This document shows, one piece after another, positions 16,637 through 26,910 of a DNA stretch of 64,000 nucleotides. Source of the stretch: Delphinus delphis (taxonomy: Eukaryota; Chordata; Mammalia; Artiodactyla; Delphinidae); the NCBI RefSeq assembly GCF_949987515.2, contig NC_082683.1:103651918-103715917 (forward strand), given 5' to 3'. Below the pieces are notes generated by a model. It did no database searches, was not told the DNA's origin, and saw nothing but the letters and a program-made list of their open reading frames with translations. Numbering within the stretch: the stretch's first letter is position 1; each line of letters begins with the position of its first letter. The position numbers were made by a program, and so were the translations under genes.

Positions 16637-17079
16637 CTAGGAAGAAACACAAGTATTAGGAAAGTGGCATTTTATAACCTTTGGCATGTCTGTCAGTGAT
16701 GAAAAGATGAAATGGTATTTTGAGTTTTGTAATATTTGGCTTGCCGCAAAGGTGCCTCATTGCGGGCCAAAAAAATTAGGGAAAAATGCCCCAATGCCAT
16801 AAAGAGAGGCATTTACCCTCTACTCTAAGTAGATTGGGTTGTCTGAAAATGAACTTTTTCCAATAAGTGCTTCCCATGATGGCGCTAGACTCAGACTCCC
16901 AAACGTGGGTGGAGGAAAGACAGGTGGAGCTCTGTGTTAGGATGACCGGTAGGTCAGTTTCATGCTACAGAAAGTCTGTTGTTTGGCAGAGCCAATAGTC
17001 CAAACTGTCAAACCGTGACTTCTTACGACGCTATAAATTAAATAGGGTTTTATAAAAATGGAAATGGCTATGTTAGCAG

Positions 17080-18120
17080 TCTTTCATTTCTTGGTGACCA
17101 AATTCGAATGAAAGATAAAAGCTGTTTGACACAGAGGCGCCGAGTGAATGCTGCTCCCCTACTCCTACCCCTTGCAATTTAAGGTTTATCCTGTTGGTAT
17201 GCAGCCTAATTGGGGTGAAATAAGGTTATTGAGTTTTCTTTGGGTGACGACAGCCACTAGGAACATACAGCTGTATTGTCCAGATGTGTGGCACTGACAG
17301 CCTGTTTTATAACTGCACTTTTTACAGCTTGTTTCCTCTAAATTTCACACAACTCTCTAACATCTGGGCCCTTTTCCTTGGAGCCCTATAACCACTTTAT
17401 TTACTGCAAAAAAATAAAAAATAAAATCGTGTAAAATATACCATAAAAAGTTGTTATGTATTTCTCTTTCTTCATGTTGTCTCCCTAATAAAGTTCACCT
17501 CAGCCGGAAGCACTGTCACAAAAGTAATCTAGTCAAAGTGTTTTTTGACTTTTGTTTTCAAGCAAGCATCAGATTTATTTATAACCTCGGGATGAATTAG
17601 GTGTTACTAAAATGTCCTGACATGTTGCTTTTCTCCCCCCCTTGGTGCAATTACTCCTCCAGGCGCATATGGTGTCAATTTCACAGCCTCCATCTCAGAT
17701 AATGATGGCGCACACCGCATCTCATCGGGCTGCGTCTTGTCTGAGGTTCATACAAGCCCTTGGTCAGGGCTTTCCTGACCAATCCGGTTCCTTATGACTT
17801 TTCACTTTGCCAAGGGAAATAGCTGAAAGAAAGGGAGATGGCTATTTTGCTTCTAACTGCAGATGGCCCTGTGGATTATCCTATGCCAAAATGTAATCGG
17901 ACCGCCTCGAGACCACATTGGGGTTTCCTGCATTGCAATGCAGGAGGGGAAAGCCAGGGAAAGGACTCCTTTAAAGCTGCTGTTTCCAAAAACCAAAGGA
18001 ACAAACCAAATGTCAGAAAGCTTTGCATGTGTCTAAGCAAACACCCTCCATGAAACAGAGCTCTTTGCTTTTTATGGCAGTTCTGCTCCTGCTAACACGA
18101 TTTAAGAAAAGGGAGATGAT
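17080..18120. promoter_or_regulatory. Repeat-poor block, candidate conserved noncoding region
   Basis: About 1 kb with no recognisable transposon and no long A- or T-run, of balanced composition, with motif-like stretches such as cctaattggggtgaaataag, ccaatccggttccttatg and the palindromic ctgcattgcaatgcag. The short plus frame at 17838-18053 has no known product. That it is an enhancer is only inference; no alignment was possible here. Confidence 0.3.
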
Positions 18121-18779
18121 GGCTGTGATAAGGATACACCTGTGGAATCTCACCACTTAATGATGACCAGACTCAAGAGAGAAGGGAATCCTAAGGGGAC
18201 GGACAGTCACACATAAAATGAAAGCTGTCCGATTGGGTCCAGCCTCAATGGGTAGATGTATTTGGCTTGAAATGTTATTTTTCAATACCAGCTAAACAGT
18301 GTGCCGACTCTCAGGCTTCTCTGTGACATCTGGTTCAAAATATACAGCTTTGAGTTTTGAAGCTCATAGCAGCCTAGGATGGGGCGTTTCCCTGTGATAC
18401 AAATATAATGACAATGTTGAAGGGAAGTCAACACTGGACTGGGTCTCTTTTCCTGAAGACCTGTGAAAACAGGATATTTACCTATGTCTCGGGTGGTGTG
18501 GGTGAAGCCTGCCTGGTGTCACGGTGATGGATGGGATGTCTCCGGAGTTGTTTTCTATCCCCATGTCCCTATTAGGCTACGAATGTTACCTCACTGTGTT
18601 AAAATGTACTCAAAGCACAACAAAATGTCCCAAGAGAAAGGTGTTTTGCGGGCCATAAATGTTATTTCCGGTCAATCGAAAACTGTAGAGAGCTGGGTTT
18701 AAAACAAAAATCTGGCACAGCCTCAAAATAAGAATGATACCCTACTGTGAAATGGGGAGATTAGGAATAGCTGGGCACC

Positions 18780-19030
18780 CATGATCTCATGGACACAGAG
18801 CCAGGAAGAGCAGTGGCGGGGCGAGCCCGGAGGATGCTCCCTCCTCCCTGAGCAGCCCAGGGTGACCCAGTCGGAGGCAGACTCAGTGCCGATGCCCACA
18901 CTCCCGGAGAAGGGCACAGCACTGCACGTGGCACTGTTGGCAATGGCAGAAACCGGCATGCTTGTCCTTCCCAGAGGAGGTTGCTCGGAGGAGGTTTGAC
19001 TCCCAGGCATGCCATTTTCTTTCTGTGCTT
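18780..19030. other. GC-rich patch in intron
   Basis: About 250 bp that is clearly richer in G+C and CpG than its surroundings (gtggcggggcgagcccggag, gtgccgatgcccacactccc). Open frames on both strands (72-107 codons) follow from the low stop density in GC-rich DNA. It could be a weak CpG-rich regulatory element or an old unrecognised repeat. Confidence 0.35.
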
Positions 19031-19435
19031 CTCCCAAAGGGAACACTAATGTGAATCCTTAGGATAATTAATGTAAATGAAAGTCTCTGCTGAAAAACAT
19101 CTTAGACTGAAAATTTTTATGGAATGTGGGTCATCTCCAGGAGAGGCAGAAAAAGAAAAATGTTTATAAGTCAATTTCTACCGAAAAGTCTGTCTTCTCA
19201 CACCCCATAGTTCACACTTCCAGCCAATCAACAGCCAGTAGTTTGGTCTCAGATGAAAAACAAATCCTTAGAGGGCCTCTGTTTGAAGGATAAGTCTTTG
19301 AGGGAAGGAAAAAACATGTGCAGAAGACACAGATTTTAAGGCTTCCCTTCCCTTGCCTTACTCGTATTAACTGAGATAATAATCAAATCTTCAACCTCCC
19401 AGCATTGTAAGGGTTACTTGTCCAGTATCTAGTCC

Positions 19436-19511
19436 ATGTGTGTGTGTTTCTGTGTGTCTCTGTGTGTCTGTGTGTCTGTGCATCTGTGTGTCTCTGTGTG
19501 TGTCTGTGTGC
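19436..19511. repeat. TG-rich simple repeat
   Basis: Impure (TG)n interspersed with TCTG units. The histidine/threonine-rich minus frame over it is spurious. Confidence 0.9.
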
Positions 19512-20360
19512 TGGGGAGGCAAGCCGACAAGGGCAGTAGGTCTTGGGAGGATGAGGGGTACAAGAGAAAAAGGGAGCCGTGAGCTGATCAGGGTTGAGGA
19601 GTAATTAGACAAACCCCAAAGTTTCCAGAACTAGGCAGAAAAACAGCCCTAAGTGGGTTAAAACCTAGGTACTCATCAAGCCAAAATACCAAATAAATGA
19701 GCCTGGCATGAGTCAGAAACTTAAAAAATGCGTCTTATGGGCAAATGAGACTTATTAAATGGAGAAAAACTGTTCCCAGACAAGGCCTGTACGTGTCTCC
19801 TGGACCTATTCAGGCCAGGCCTCGGGGCCTGCCAGGGCTGGGGGGACATCCAGGCCAAGCTACCCGAGGTGCTTGGTTCTGGGAAAGACTGGTGTAGGAG
19901 GAAATTTAGCGTCCAAGAGTGCAGCTGAGGCAGGAAGACACGATTGTAAGGATCTTATTTTGAGGGTGGATGCCCTTTGTCTGTTAGGAAGTTTGTGATT
20001 CTGAGCACACTAAGAAATAAAAACATTTCTCTCTTTATCACTGACCTAATTCAGAGACGTATGTCTTATTTACTACCTAATGATCTGATCCAACAAAAAT
20101 ACACCAAATGAGCCAAATTCTTTCCTTGCCTGGGGATCAGGTCCCCCCACAGACACTAGTGGCCTCCCTTCCCGTCTTCCATCCTCTCTGTGGATCCTCC
20201 CCACATTAGTAGTAAGCACGGCATCGGTTGGGACAAACACTTAGAACTGCTCCACAGATTCCCATGAAAACAAAATGTATGTGTGTGCACAAATGCATGT
20301 ATACATACAGACATAGAAACACATATGCATACATATATGTATGTGTATACATGATACATA

Positions 20361-20407
20361 AATAGATAGATGATAGATAGATAGATATAGATAGATAGAT
20401 AGATAGG
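20361..20407. repeat. (GATA)n microsatellite
   Basis: About ten GATA units with two interruptions. It follows an ATAC/ATGT-rich stretch from 20270. Confidence 0.92.
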
Positions 20408-21024
20408 ACTTCCATGAGGTCTGCAGGTCTGCTGCCAGGCTTCCCTGGTGTGCTTACAACAAGGCACAAGGGACAGCTTGACTTAAGTTGCTGAATTTGC
20501 TGCATGTTCAATCCAGGTGAGTTCTGAGGAAGGGTAAAGATTTTGGATCTGCATTTCTCTTGCCTGGAACAAACCAGGGAAAAGAGGTGGTGGAGGAGAG
20601 GGAAAGGTGTGGTTATGTGGGGCAGAGAAGGGACGGATGAAGGGAGAGGGATGGGATGAGGAAAGGCTTTTCCTCCAGGGACTCCAAATATAGTCACCAT
20701 TTTTTCCTAAAAGTCTTTTGGTTTCAGGGCCCTCCTTGAGGGTCCATGGTATTTGTTATAGTAGCCGCAAAAATGCATAAGATATGATTTCACGTTTAAC
20801 CCATTATTCTTGGGTCAATGACTTAGGATTGGTTTGGATATATAAAGACCTCAGCAAATAGGAGCAGAATCCGTAAACTTGGCTCAGTCCAAACTAGCCC
20901 AGGGCGGAGCAAACAGGTTTTTGACATGCAGATCTAATTCGCTTTGTTTCTTCGTTCGTTCATTCATTCATTCATTCATTTGGTACCACATTCTTTTGTT
21001 TCTCTCATTTCCTTAATATATGAC

Positions 21025-21247
21025 CAAGTGCAATAGTTCCTCATCATGGTAAAAAGTGCAAGCAGTACCAGAAGGACGTACAGTGAAAAGAAAATGCTTC
21101 CCCAATCTCCTGCATTCCATTAACCAATTCTTGTGTATCCTTATGTAATTTCCTATGCATATATAGACATATACTTATATCTTTTTATATTTTAATACAA
21201 ATAGTATCACACTTTCATATTGTCAAGTGGTTTGTGTTTTTACATCC
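21025..21247 (-). repeat. L1M-type fragment (part 1)
   Basis: Antisense old L1 3' sequence: atgcatatatagacatatac, ttttaatacaaatagtatca and caagtggtttgtgtttttac in order. It is interrupted by a tailed insert and continues from 21508. Confidence 0.55.
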
Positions 21248-21268
21248 AAAGTTATCAAGGACACCTCT

Positions 21269-21486
21269 GTATGAGAGAAGAGACCATTTATTACTCATAG
21301 CCCAAAAGTAGCTGTGTATGTGTCTTCATGTATAAATAGTCTTTGCATAAATGTAATTACGAATGTTAATAGAATTCAGGCCAATCTCAAGGTAAAAACC
21401 AGTGTGTAACATTATATTTGGGTTTCTTGAAATTATATTCTAAAACTAAGCATTAAAGTATGCCCAAATAAATATGTTTTTTAAAA
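21269..21486 (+). mobile_element. Small tailed retro-insert of unknown source
   Basis: A 218-bp segment lies between two 21-bp flanks (21248-21268 and 21487-21507) that match at 19 positions, both containing AAAGTTATC and AGGACA. It ends with AATAAA at 21467-21472, then a T-run and an A-run (21481-21486 on). Long flanking duplication plus a poly(A) signal and tail are the marks of L1-mediated insertion. The body matches no repeat family that I know. It may be the 3' end of a cellular mRNA or of an unlisted SINE. Confidence 0.6.
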
Positions 21487-21507
21487 AAAGTTATCTAGGA
21501 CAGCTCT

Positions 21508-21830
21508 CTGTGCAGACACGTATTGCTTACACATGTATTTTTAAATTATTAGCATAACCTCCTATTGTAGGGGTGTTTGGTCATTTATTTATAACCAGTT
21601 TCTTATTGATGGACACTTAGGTAATTTCAGGGTTTTTTCCTACTAAGTGCATGTGTAATTTAAATATTTATTGATACTTCCAAATTGACATTTGAAAAGT
21701 TAGCAGCATTTTTATTTCCACCACCACTCTACGAAAGGGTCTGTGTCCCCCACTGCCTGCATTAACGCTGGATAGTCTCCAACTTTTCTTTGTCTGTATC
21801 ATTGCTGACAGATCTTCCTGTGATCATGGA
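21508..21830 (-). repeat. L1M-type fragment (part 2)
   Basis: Antisense L1 landmarks: cttattgatggacacttagg followed by ggtaatttcagggtttttt, then ttatttccaccaccactcta and gtgtcccccactgcc. It is the continuation of the element broken by the insert at 21269-21486. Confidence 0.6.
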
Positions 21831-22023
21831 AGTGTTCTTTACCTGTACTGCACAAAAGAGTAGCCACCAGCCACTCGTGGTTATTGAGCACTTGAATATT
21901 GCTAGTGTGACTGAGGAATTGAAGTTTTAATTTTATTTTTTAATGGATTAAATTAAAACGTAAATAGCCACATGTAACTAGTGGGTCTGGTTTTGGTCAG
22001 AACATGTCTGTGTGATAGTGAAA

Positions 22024-22036
22024 AGTGATTCAGTCT

Positions 22037-22083
<47 letters not shown>

Positions 22084-22093
22084 CTGAATCACT
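22024..22093. repeat. AT palindrome: 18-bp inverted arms around a TA tract
   Basis: AGTGATTCAGTCTTTTAT at 22024-22041 is the exact reverse complement of 22076-22093, with a nearly pure (TA)n spacer of 34 bp. The whole 70 bp can fold into one hairpin or cruciform. The right arm is the start of an L1 3' end (actgaatcactctgctgtac), so the left arm is an inverted copy of L1 sequence. Confidence 0.9.
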
Positions 22094-22149
22094 CTGCTGT
22101 ACACCTGAAACTAACACAATACTGTAAATCAACTATACTTCAATATATA
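22080..22149 (+). mobile_element. L1 LINE, extreme 3' end
   Basis: About 70 bp of L1 3' UTR: gactgaatcactctgctgta, acctgaaactaacacaatac and caactatacttcaatatata. A SINE has inserted directly into its A-rich tail. Confidence 0.85.
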
Positions 22150-22162
22150 AAATAAAATAATG

Positions 22163-22380
22163 GGGCTTCCCTGGTGGCGCAGTGGTTGAGAGTCCGCCTG
22201 CCGATGCAGGGGATGTGGGTTCGTGCCCTGGTCCGGGAAGATCCCACATGCCGCGGAGCAGCTGGGCCCGTGAGCCATGGCCGCTGAGCCTGCACGTCAG
22301 GAGCCTGTGCTCCGCAACGGGAGAGGCCACAACAGTGAGAGGCCCGCACACCGCAGCAATAAATAAATAAATAAATAAAT
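22163..22380 (+). mobile_element. CHR-type SINE
   Basis: Full length, with a low-divergence tRNA-derived body and 3' (AAAT)n tail. A perfect 13-bp duplication AAATAAAATAATG lies at 22150-22162 and 22381-22393. It sits in the tail of the L1 at 22080-22149, so it is younger than that L1. It is antisense to SPAG17. The 62-88 codon frames on it are artefacts. Confidence 0.96.
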
Positions 22381-23245
22381 AAATAAAATAATGTTTGTTT
22401 CATCATCCCATCACTTTGTCCCTTAGATTTTATGCCAAAACTGAAAGGAAAGATATCCTATTTGGCACCATCCTTGGCAAAGTTTATTAATGTAGGAAAT
22501 GCTTACATGCCTTATAAAATAGTAATGGTGCACTCAGATATTACACAGTGAAAGGTAATGGAAATCTGTGACTTCCAGGCTAAGACATTTTTTCCTGGTC
22601 ATTTAAGAAATGTGCCCTTGTACAGGTGAGGATAAACAAGGCTGGTCCAAGGCAAAATTCAGAAAGACACAGAGCGCCTTTTTGCTTTCTAAATCCCTCC
22701 TGCTGCTAAAACAGAAAAGATTTAACTTGGTAACTCACTTTGAATGAATTTTACTCATACCAGTGACTAAGCTGTATTATAAAATTTTATCCCTTATTTA
22801 TAGAATGAAAGGGACTAGCAACTGATGATAGAATTTCAAGCAAGAAGTAACAGATGTGGCATTTGAGAATTTAGGATGGGAGGTAGCTATTCTCTCTAAC
22901 CCGAAAGCTTGCAATGCCTAAGGCTGGCTCTGAAGATAAATATGGTTTCACCTTTGTGGCACTGGGAGGCTGCAGTGTGACAGCAGTCTTGCGGCCATGA
23001 CTAGTTTCCCATGCATCCACCCTCAAGTTTCACTGCCTGAAGTTGCTCTTATACACCAGGGCTAGGTCATTCAGAGGAAGGGCTCTGAAGAGAAAATGGA
23101 AATACCCTTCAGATTACGGTCAAAGGAGAAGCATCAGAGAGGGTGAGTGGGTAGGTGGGGCAGAAAACCGGTGAGACAGCAGCTCTGTATTGAGGGAGGA
23201 GTAAAGGCAAAGGAAGATGCTCTGGGGAGTAAGACCTGAGACTTG

Positions 23246-23383
23246 TCTGTGTGTGACTGTGTCCAAGTGTGTGTGGATATGTGGTGTGTGACTGTGTGTG
23301 ACCACGAGACTGTGCACAGACTTGTGGGTCTGTGTGCATGCATGTGCCTGTGTGTGCATGTCTGCACAAAAGTATGTGTGTTT
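23246..23383. repeat. TG-rich degenerate simple repeat
   Basis: Irregular TGTGTG blocks with GACTG and CATG interruptions over about 140 bp. Three overlapping minus frames rich in His and Thr arise from it and are not genes. Confidence 0.85.
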
Positions 23384-23741
23384 TGGTAGCTGCCTTTGGG
23401 GATGATTAAGATTATTAAAAGATACTCAGTTTCTCAAAACATTGGCAAAACTGAGATTGCAGCTACTGAAGAATTAATAAAAAGAGAAGAATACTAATAT
23501 TTTTGATTGACACCTTAAAAGTAATACTGCTGTTTACCATTTTTAGCTAATTATTCTGCAGAACACAAGTGCTTGTGTTTATCATTAAACACATGTCAGA
23601 TTAAATATGTATAATTTATTCATCAAAGTAAACTGTAACTATATAGGCCATCTTCAAAGTTTGTTGCTTATGCACTCTGCTTTTGTCTTATATATGCTAT
23701 ATCTGCTTATAAAATGACAAAGTCAGAGAAAGTATTGCCCC

Positions 23742-23776
23742 AGTGTGTGTGTGTGTGTGTGTGTATGTGTGTGTTT
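23742..23776. repeat. (GT)n microsatellite
   Basis: About 16 GT units with one AT interruption. Confidence 0.95.
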
Positions 23777-23984
23777 TTCACAGTTTTCAATGTTTAGAGT
23801 CAAGGGCTGCTTTAGATGGGACTGATTCTGTATATTTGATGAAAAGGATGGATGAGCAGGTGATTTCAAGTGACTGAAAAGGGCCACTTAAATGGAGATG
23901 CCCTCATAGGAAAAGATTCCTGTTGGGAATTCTAGGTCCTCTGGTACAAGGGATGATGACCCAGCTGCTGAAGCCGTACCTACT

Positions 23985-24093
23985 CACGGGCAGCATAAGG
24001 CAGAAGCACAGGCTGCGTTTGTATTCCAGTCTTCTCAAATACCACTGGGTGGCCTTGGGAAAGTTATCAACTCCTTTAAACTTCAGCTTTTTA
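23985..24093 (+). repeat. MIR SINE, 5' part
   Basis: It shows the core gtggccttgggaaagttatc followed by aacttcagctttttaagc in MIR order. It is interrupted by MER5A and resumes after 24296. Confidence 0.65.
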
Positions 24094-24101
24094 AGCTACA
24101 G

Positions 24102-24288
24102 CAGGGTTTCTCAACAGTGGTACTATTGACATTTTGAGCCAGCTAATTCTTTATTGCAGGAGGTTTTTGCATGCACTAGAGGATGTTTTTAGCACATCCC
24201 TGGCTACCCCACTGTGACAACCAAAGGTATCTCCAGACATTGCCAAATTTCCCTGGGAGACAAAACTGTCCCTGGCTGAGAACCACTG
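24102..24288 (-). mobile_element. MER5A-like hAT-Charlie element
   Basis: Terminal inverted repeats cagggtttctcaac and gctgagaaccactg bound blocks typical of MER5A: tactattgacattttgagcc, ttagcacatccctggctac, gtgacaaccaaaggtatctc and agacattgccaaatttccc. Flanking 8-mers AGCTACAG (24094-24101) and ATGTACAG (24289-24296) fit an 8-bp hAT duplication with two changes. It is nested in a MIR. It encodes no transposase. Confidence 0.88.
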
Positions 24289-24296
24289 ATGTACAG

Positions 24297-24428
24297 AAAG
24301 AGAATATGAATAGTGCTGATCTCACAAGACTGTATCAAGCACTGCATGAAGAAACACATAAAAAGACTTAGCATGGTGAATGATCTATGCACAGTAAACC
24401 CTCACTAAAGTGAGCTCTTACTGTTGCT
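24297..24428 (+). repeat. MIR SINE, 3' part
   Basis: It continues the MIR from 23985-24093: a gactgtatcaagcactgcat block, aaagacttagcatggtgaat and ctcttactgttgctatg. Confidence 0.55.
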
Positions 24429-24432
24429 ATGC

Positions 24433-24510
24433 TTACATCCAGGGCAGGACTGGAATTCTTACATCCAGGGCAGGATTGGAATTCTTACATCCAGGGCAGG
24501 ATTGGAATTC
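24433..24510. repeat. Minisatellite, three 26-bp units
   Basis: Three head-to-tail copies of a 26-bp unit containing TTACATCCAGGGCAGGA and TGGAATTC begin at 24433, 24459 and 24485. Only the first differs, by one C/T change. Such near identity means a recent expansion. Confidence 0.97.
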
Positions 24511-24927
24511 TTGAAGACCTTTCAGCTCAGGTTGGGGGAAAGAAAAAAGTAACGGAGAGATGTGCATTTGGGCAGGCAGAAGGGGAACCTTAATTTATTA
24601 TCAGCTGGTGGTAACCTGGTTTTTCCTTTCATTTAACCCTTTCTCTGCTCTGACAAGGACAGATCAAGACGCATTTAGGGAAAGCAGAGATAAAAAGAAA
24701 AGGTGTAAAACAGATCCTGTTATGGTGCAGTGCATTCTGGGAGGGGGAGAGGAGGAAGTCCGTTATTCTTAATTTCTTCTAAAATGAGACAGAGTAATGA
24801 TCTGAGTGTTCTACAACTCCTCAGCCTCCCTTCCTGTTCCCTCCACTCTCTTCCCTCCTTCATTCCTCCTGCATTTACTGGGTGCCAACTACACTGCAGT
24901 CATTGCGTTGCTTGATCCTTTCTGTGT

Positions 24928-25470
24928 CTAGTCTATCCAGTTCACATTCTTTAAGTAATGAATAATTTCCAATGAGGCATAATTGGAAACACAGCTGGAA
25001 GGAGCAGGGTAGCAGCGAGAGAAGGCAATGGAGAGAGACAAGAGGAAAGAAAAAGAATAGGAACGACTGCAACATATTTTCTCACTTTGAGCAGAGGAAA
25101 AGAAAATAATCAAGCAATATGAAGCTGTCCCTACATAAATTTCAAGGTGACAGAAGATCTGGGTTCCATGTAGGTCATCCTGTCTGTCTAACGCGAATGG
25201 AACGTTATGAAAGGGCTCAGACCACAGCTTGGTGAGAAGTTCATAATGATGATAAATACCCGTAGCAGGTGACTCCTGGATCATTTTCAGCTGTCCATAA
25301 TTAAACTGGTATCCATCTCTCGACAGTGTCAGGGCTGTGAAATAATTCCAGTCATTGGACCCCTTACATCTGGGCTGAAATGAAATAATATTTGGCAGTA
25401 ACAAGGAGTCACTGAAACTAAATAAACAACCCCTTTCAAGACTATATAAAAGTCGGTAACATAATAACAT
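24928..25470 (-). other. 180-codon open frame, unrecognised, SPAG17 sense strand
   Basis: An ATG-started frame of 180 codons, starting MLLCYRLLYSLERG. It lies in intron 3 on the gene strand and is not in a repeat that I recognise. The middle (NDWNYFTALTLSRDGYQF to HLEIYVGTAS) has even composition, while the C-terminal part is Ser/Phe-rich and looks like ordinary intron. It resembles no protein I know and SPAG17 has no such segment. By a rough count, six frames of 64 kb should give about one frame this long by chance, so I do not call it a gene. Confidence 0.15.
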
Positions 25471-25715
25471 TTGACAGGGATTAAGACCTCTTTGGGGCCG
25501 TAAGGAAGTTTCAGAAGCAGCAATAACAAATACATAGAAGGTAGAACAGATCTATGCTTTAACAGACATGTATAATTTGAAATGTGATGAATTTCCCAAG
25601 GGAGAGGTGCATTTTGAACATCTAGTATGCTCGTGTCAAAAAGCACAGGACTTATCTTAGAAACGTTTGTCGGACTTATTCTTCCAAAGAAGGAAAAAGC
25701 AAAGCTTTCCTTTTT

Positions 25716-26099
25716 CTTTTTTAATTTAAATTTATTTATTTTTTATTTATTTGTTTTTGGCTGCATTGGGCCTTTGTTGCTGTGCGCGGGCTTTCTCTAG
25801 TTGTGCGAGCGGGGGCTACTCTTCGTTGCGGTGCGTGGGCTTCTCATTGCCGTGGCTTCTCTTGTTGCAGAGCACGGGCTCTAGATGCGCGGGCTTCAGG
25901 ACTTGTGGTGGGCACGCTCAGTAGTTGTGACTCGTGGGCTCAAGAGCAGAGACTCAGTAGTTGTGGCACACAGGCGTAGTTGTGGCACACAGGCTTAGTT
26001 GCTCCATGGAATGTGGGATCTTCCTGGACCAGGGATCGAACCCATGTCCCCTGCACTGGCAGGTGGATTCTTAACCACTGCGCCAACAGGGAAGTCCCT
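25716..26099 (-). mobile_element. CHR-1-type long SINE with internal duplication
   Basis: On the minus strand it starts gggacttccctgttggcgca, has the B box gggttcgatccctgg, and carries the long 3' domain (gagcccgtgctctgcaacaa, gagaagcccacgcaccgcaa) and an A/T-rich tail. A perfect 15-bp duplication AAAGCTTTCCTTTTT lies at 25701-25715 and 26100-26114. Inside, a 19-bp unit (TAGTTGTGGCACACAGGC plus one base) is repeated in tandem at 25958-25976 and 25977-25995. It is sense to SPAG17. The 65-codon plus frame is an artefact. Confidence 0.96.
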
Positions 26100-26649
26100 A
26101 AAGCTTTCCTTTTTTAAGTAGCGTTTGGGTTTTTGTATACCCACAAAATAAAGGCACATGAAGCTGAATGTGATAATATGGGAAAGGATGATACAGGAAG
26201 TTCAGATATATATTAGCTTTAGGTGTATATGAGTAGCATATGATTCTATTATCATAATCCTTTTTTTATTTTAGATCAAGGTCTTTTCCTCAGTCCCAAG
26301 ATGCCCCCACCCCTCTGAAGTCATTCTTGGTTCTTTCAGCTTGTCATGAAAGCTACAACTGAACAACCCTACGACTTTTTTGAATCTTCCCTAAGGGAGC
26401 TGGCTCTCTTGTTTTGGAATTATTTGTGTGCAGGGTTTGTAATCTCTAGGAGCTTGGAAAGGCTGATCCTGATGTGATTCATCTGTCTCCAACCCCGCAT
26501 AGAATCGATGCATATGTCATTCAATAAATTTAAAATAGCTTTTGGAGTTATTTCTTGTTTGACTTGAAGTTGGGTGTTTTCCAATATTCATAGCTACCAT
26601 CACCAAGGTCTAGGAGTAGACTGCAAGTAGCAGTAGGTTCTCAGGCTAA

Positions 26650-26910
26650 ATAAGTAACACATAAGCGGCTACATAGCACACACTATGTGCCAGATAAGGA
26701 CTGTTCCAACAGTGGCACTAAAATAATCTAAGGATTGCACTTTAGATAGTCTACCTCATTTAACTCTCACCTTCCCTCCGAGGTAGAGACTCATCACCCC
26801 ATTTTATAGATAAAGAAACTGAGGCCTGGTGATCACAAGTAAGTAGTAGCTGTGGGAGCTGAACTCAGGCCACCTAGTTCCAAGGTCCTACTCTGCATCA
26901 CCATATTTGG
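26650..26910 (-). repeat. MIR SINE
   Basis: Antisense MIR: tgtgccagataaggactgtt, ccccattttatagataaaga, aactgaggcctggtgatcac, aagtaagtagtagctgtggg and ctgaactcaggccacctag. Confidence 0.8.

Noticed and set aside
20206..20700. 164-codon minus frame rich in Ile, Tyr and Ser
   Set aside because: It runs through the GATA and ATGT simple repeats; composition explains the openness.
19436..23776. Clusters of TG repeats considered as a possible regular array (CRISPR-like or satellite)
   Set aside because: There is no constant repeat-spacer structure; they are separate simple repeats in a mammalian intron.
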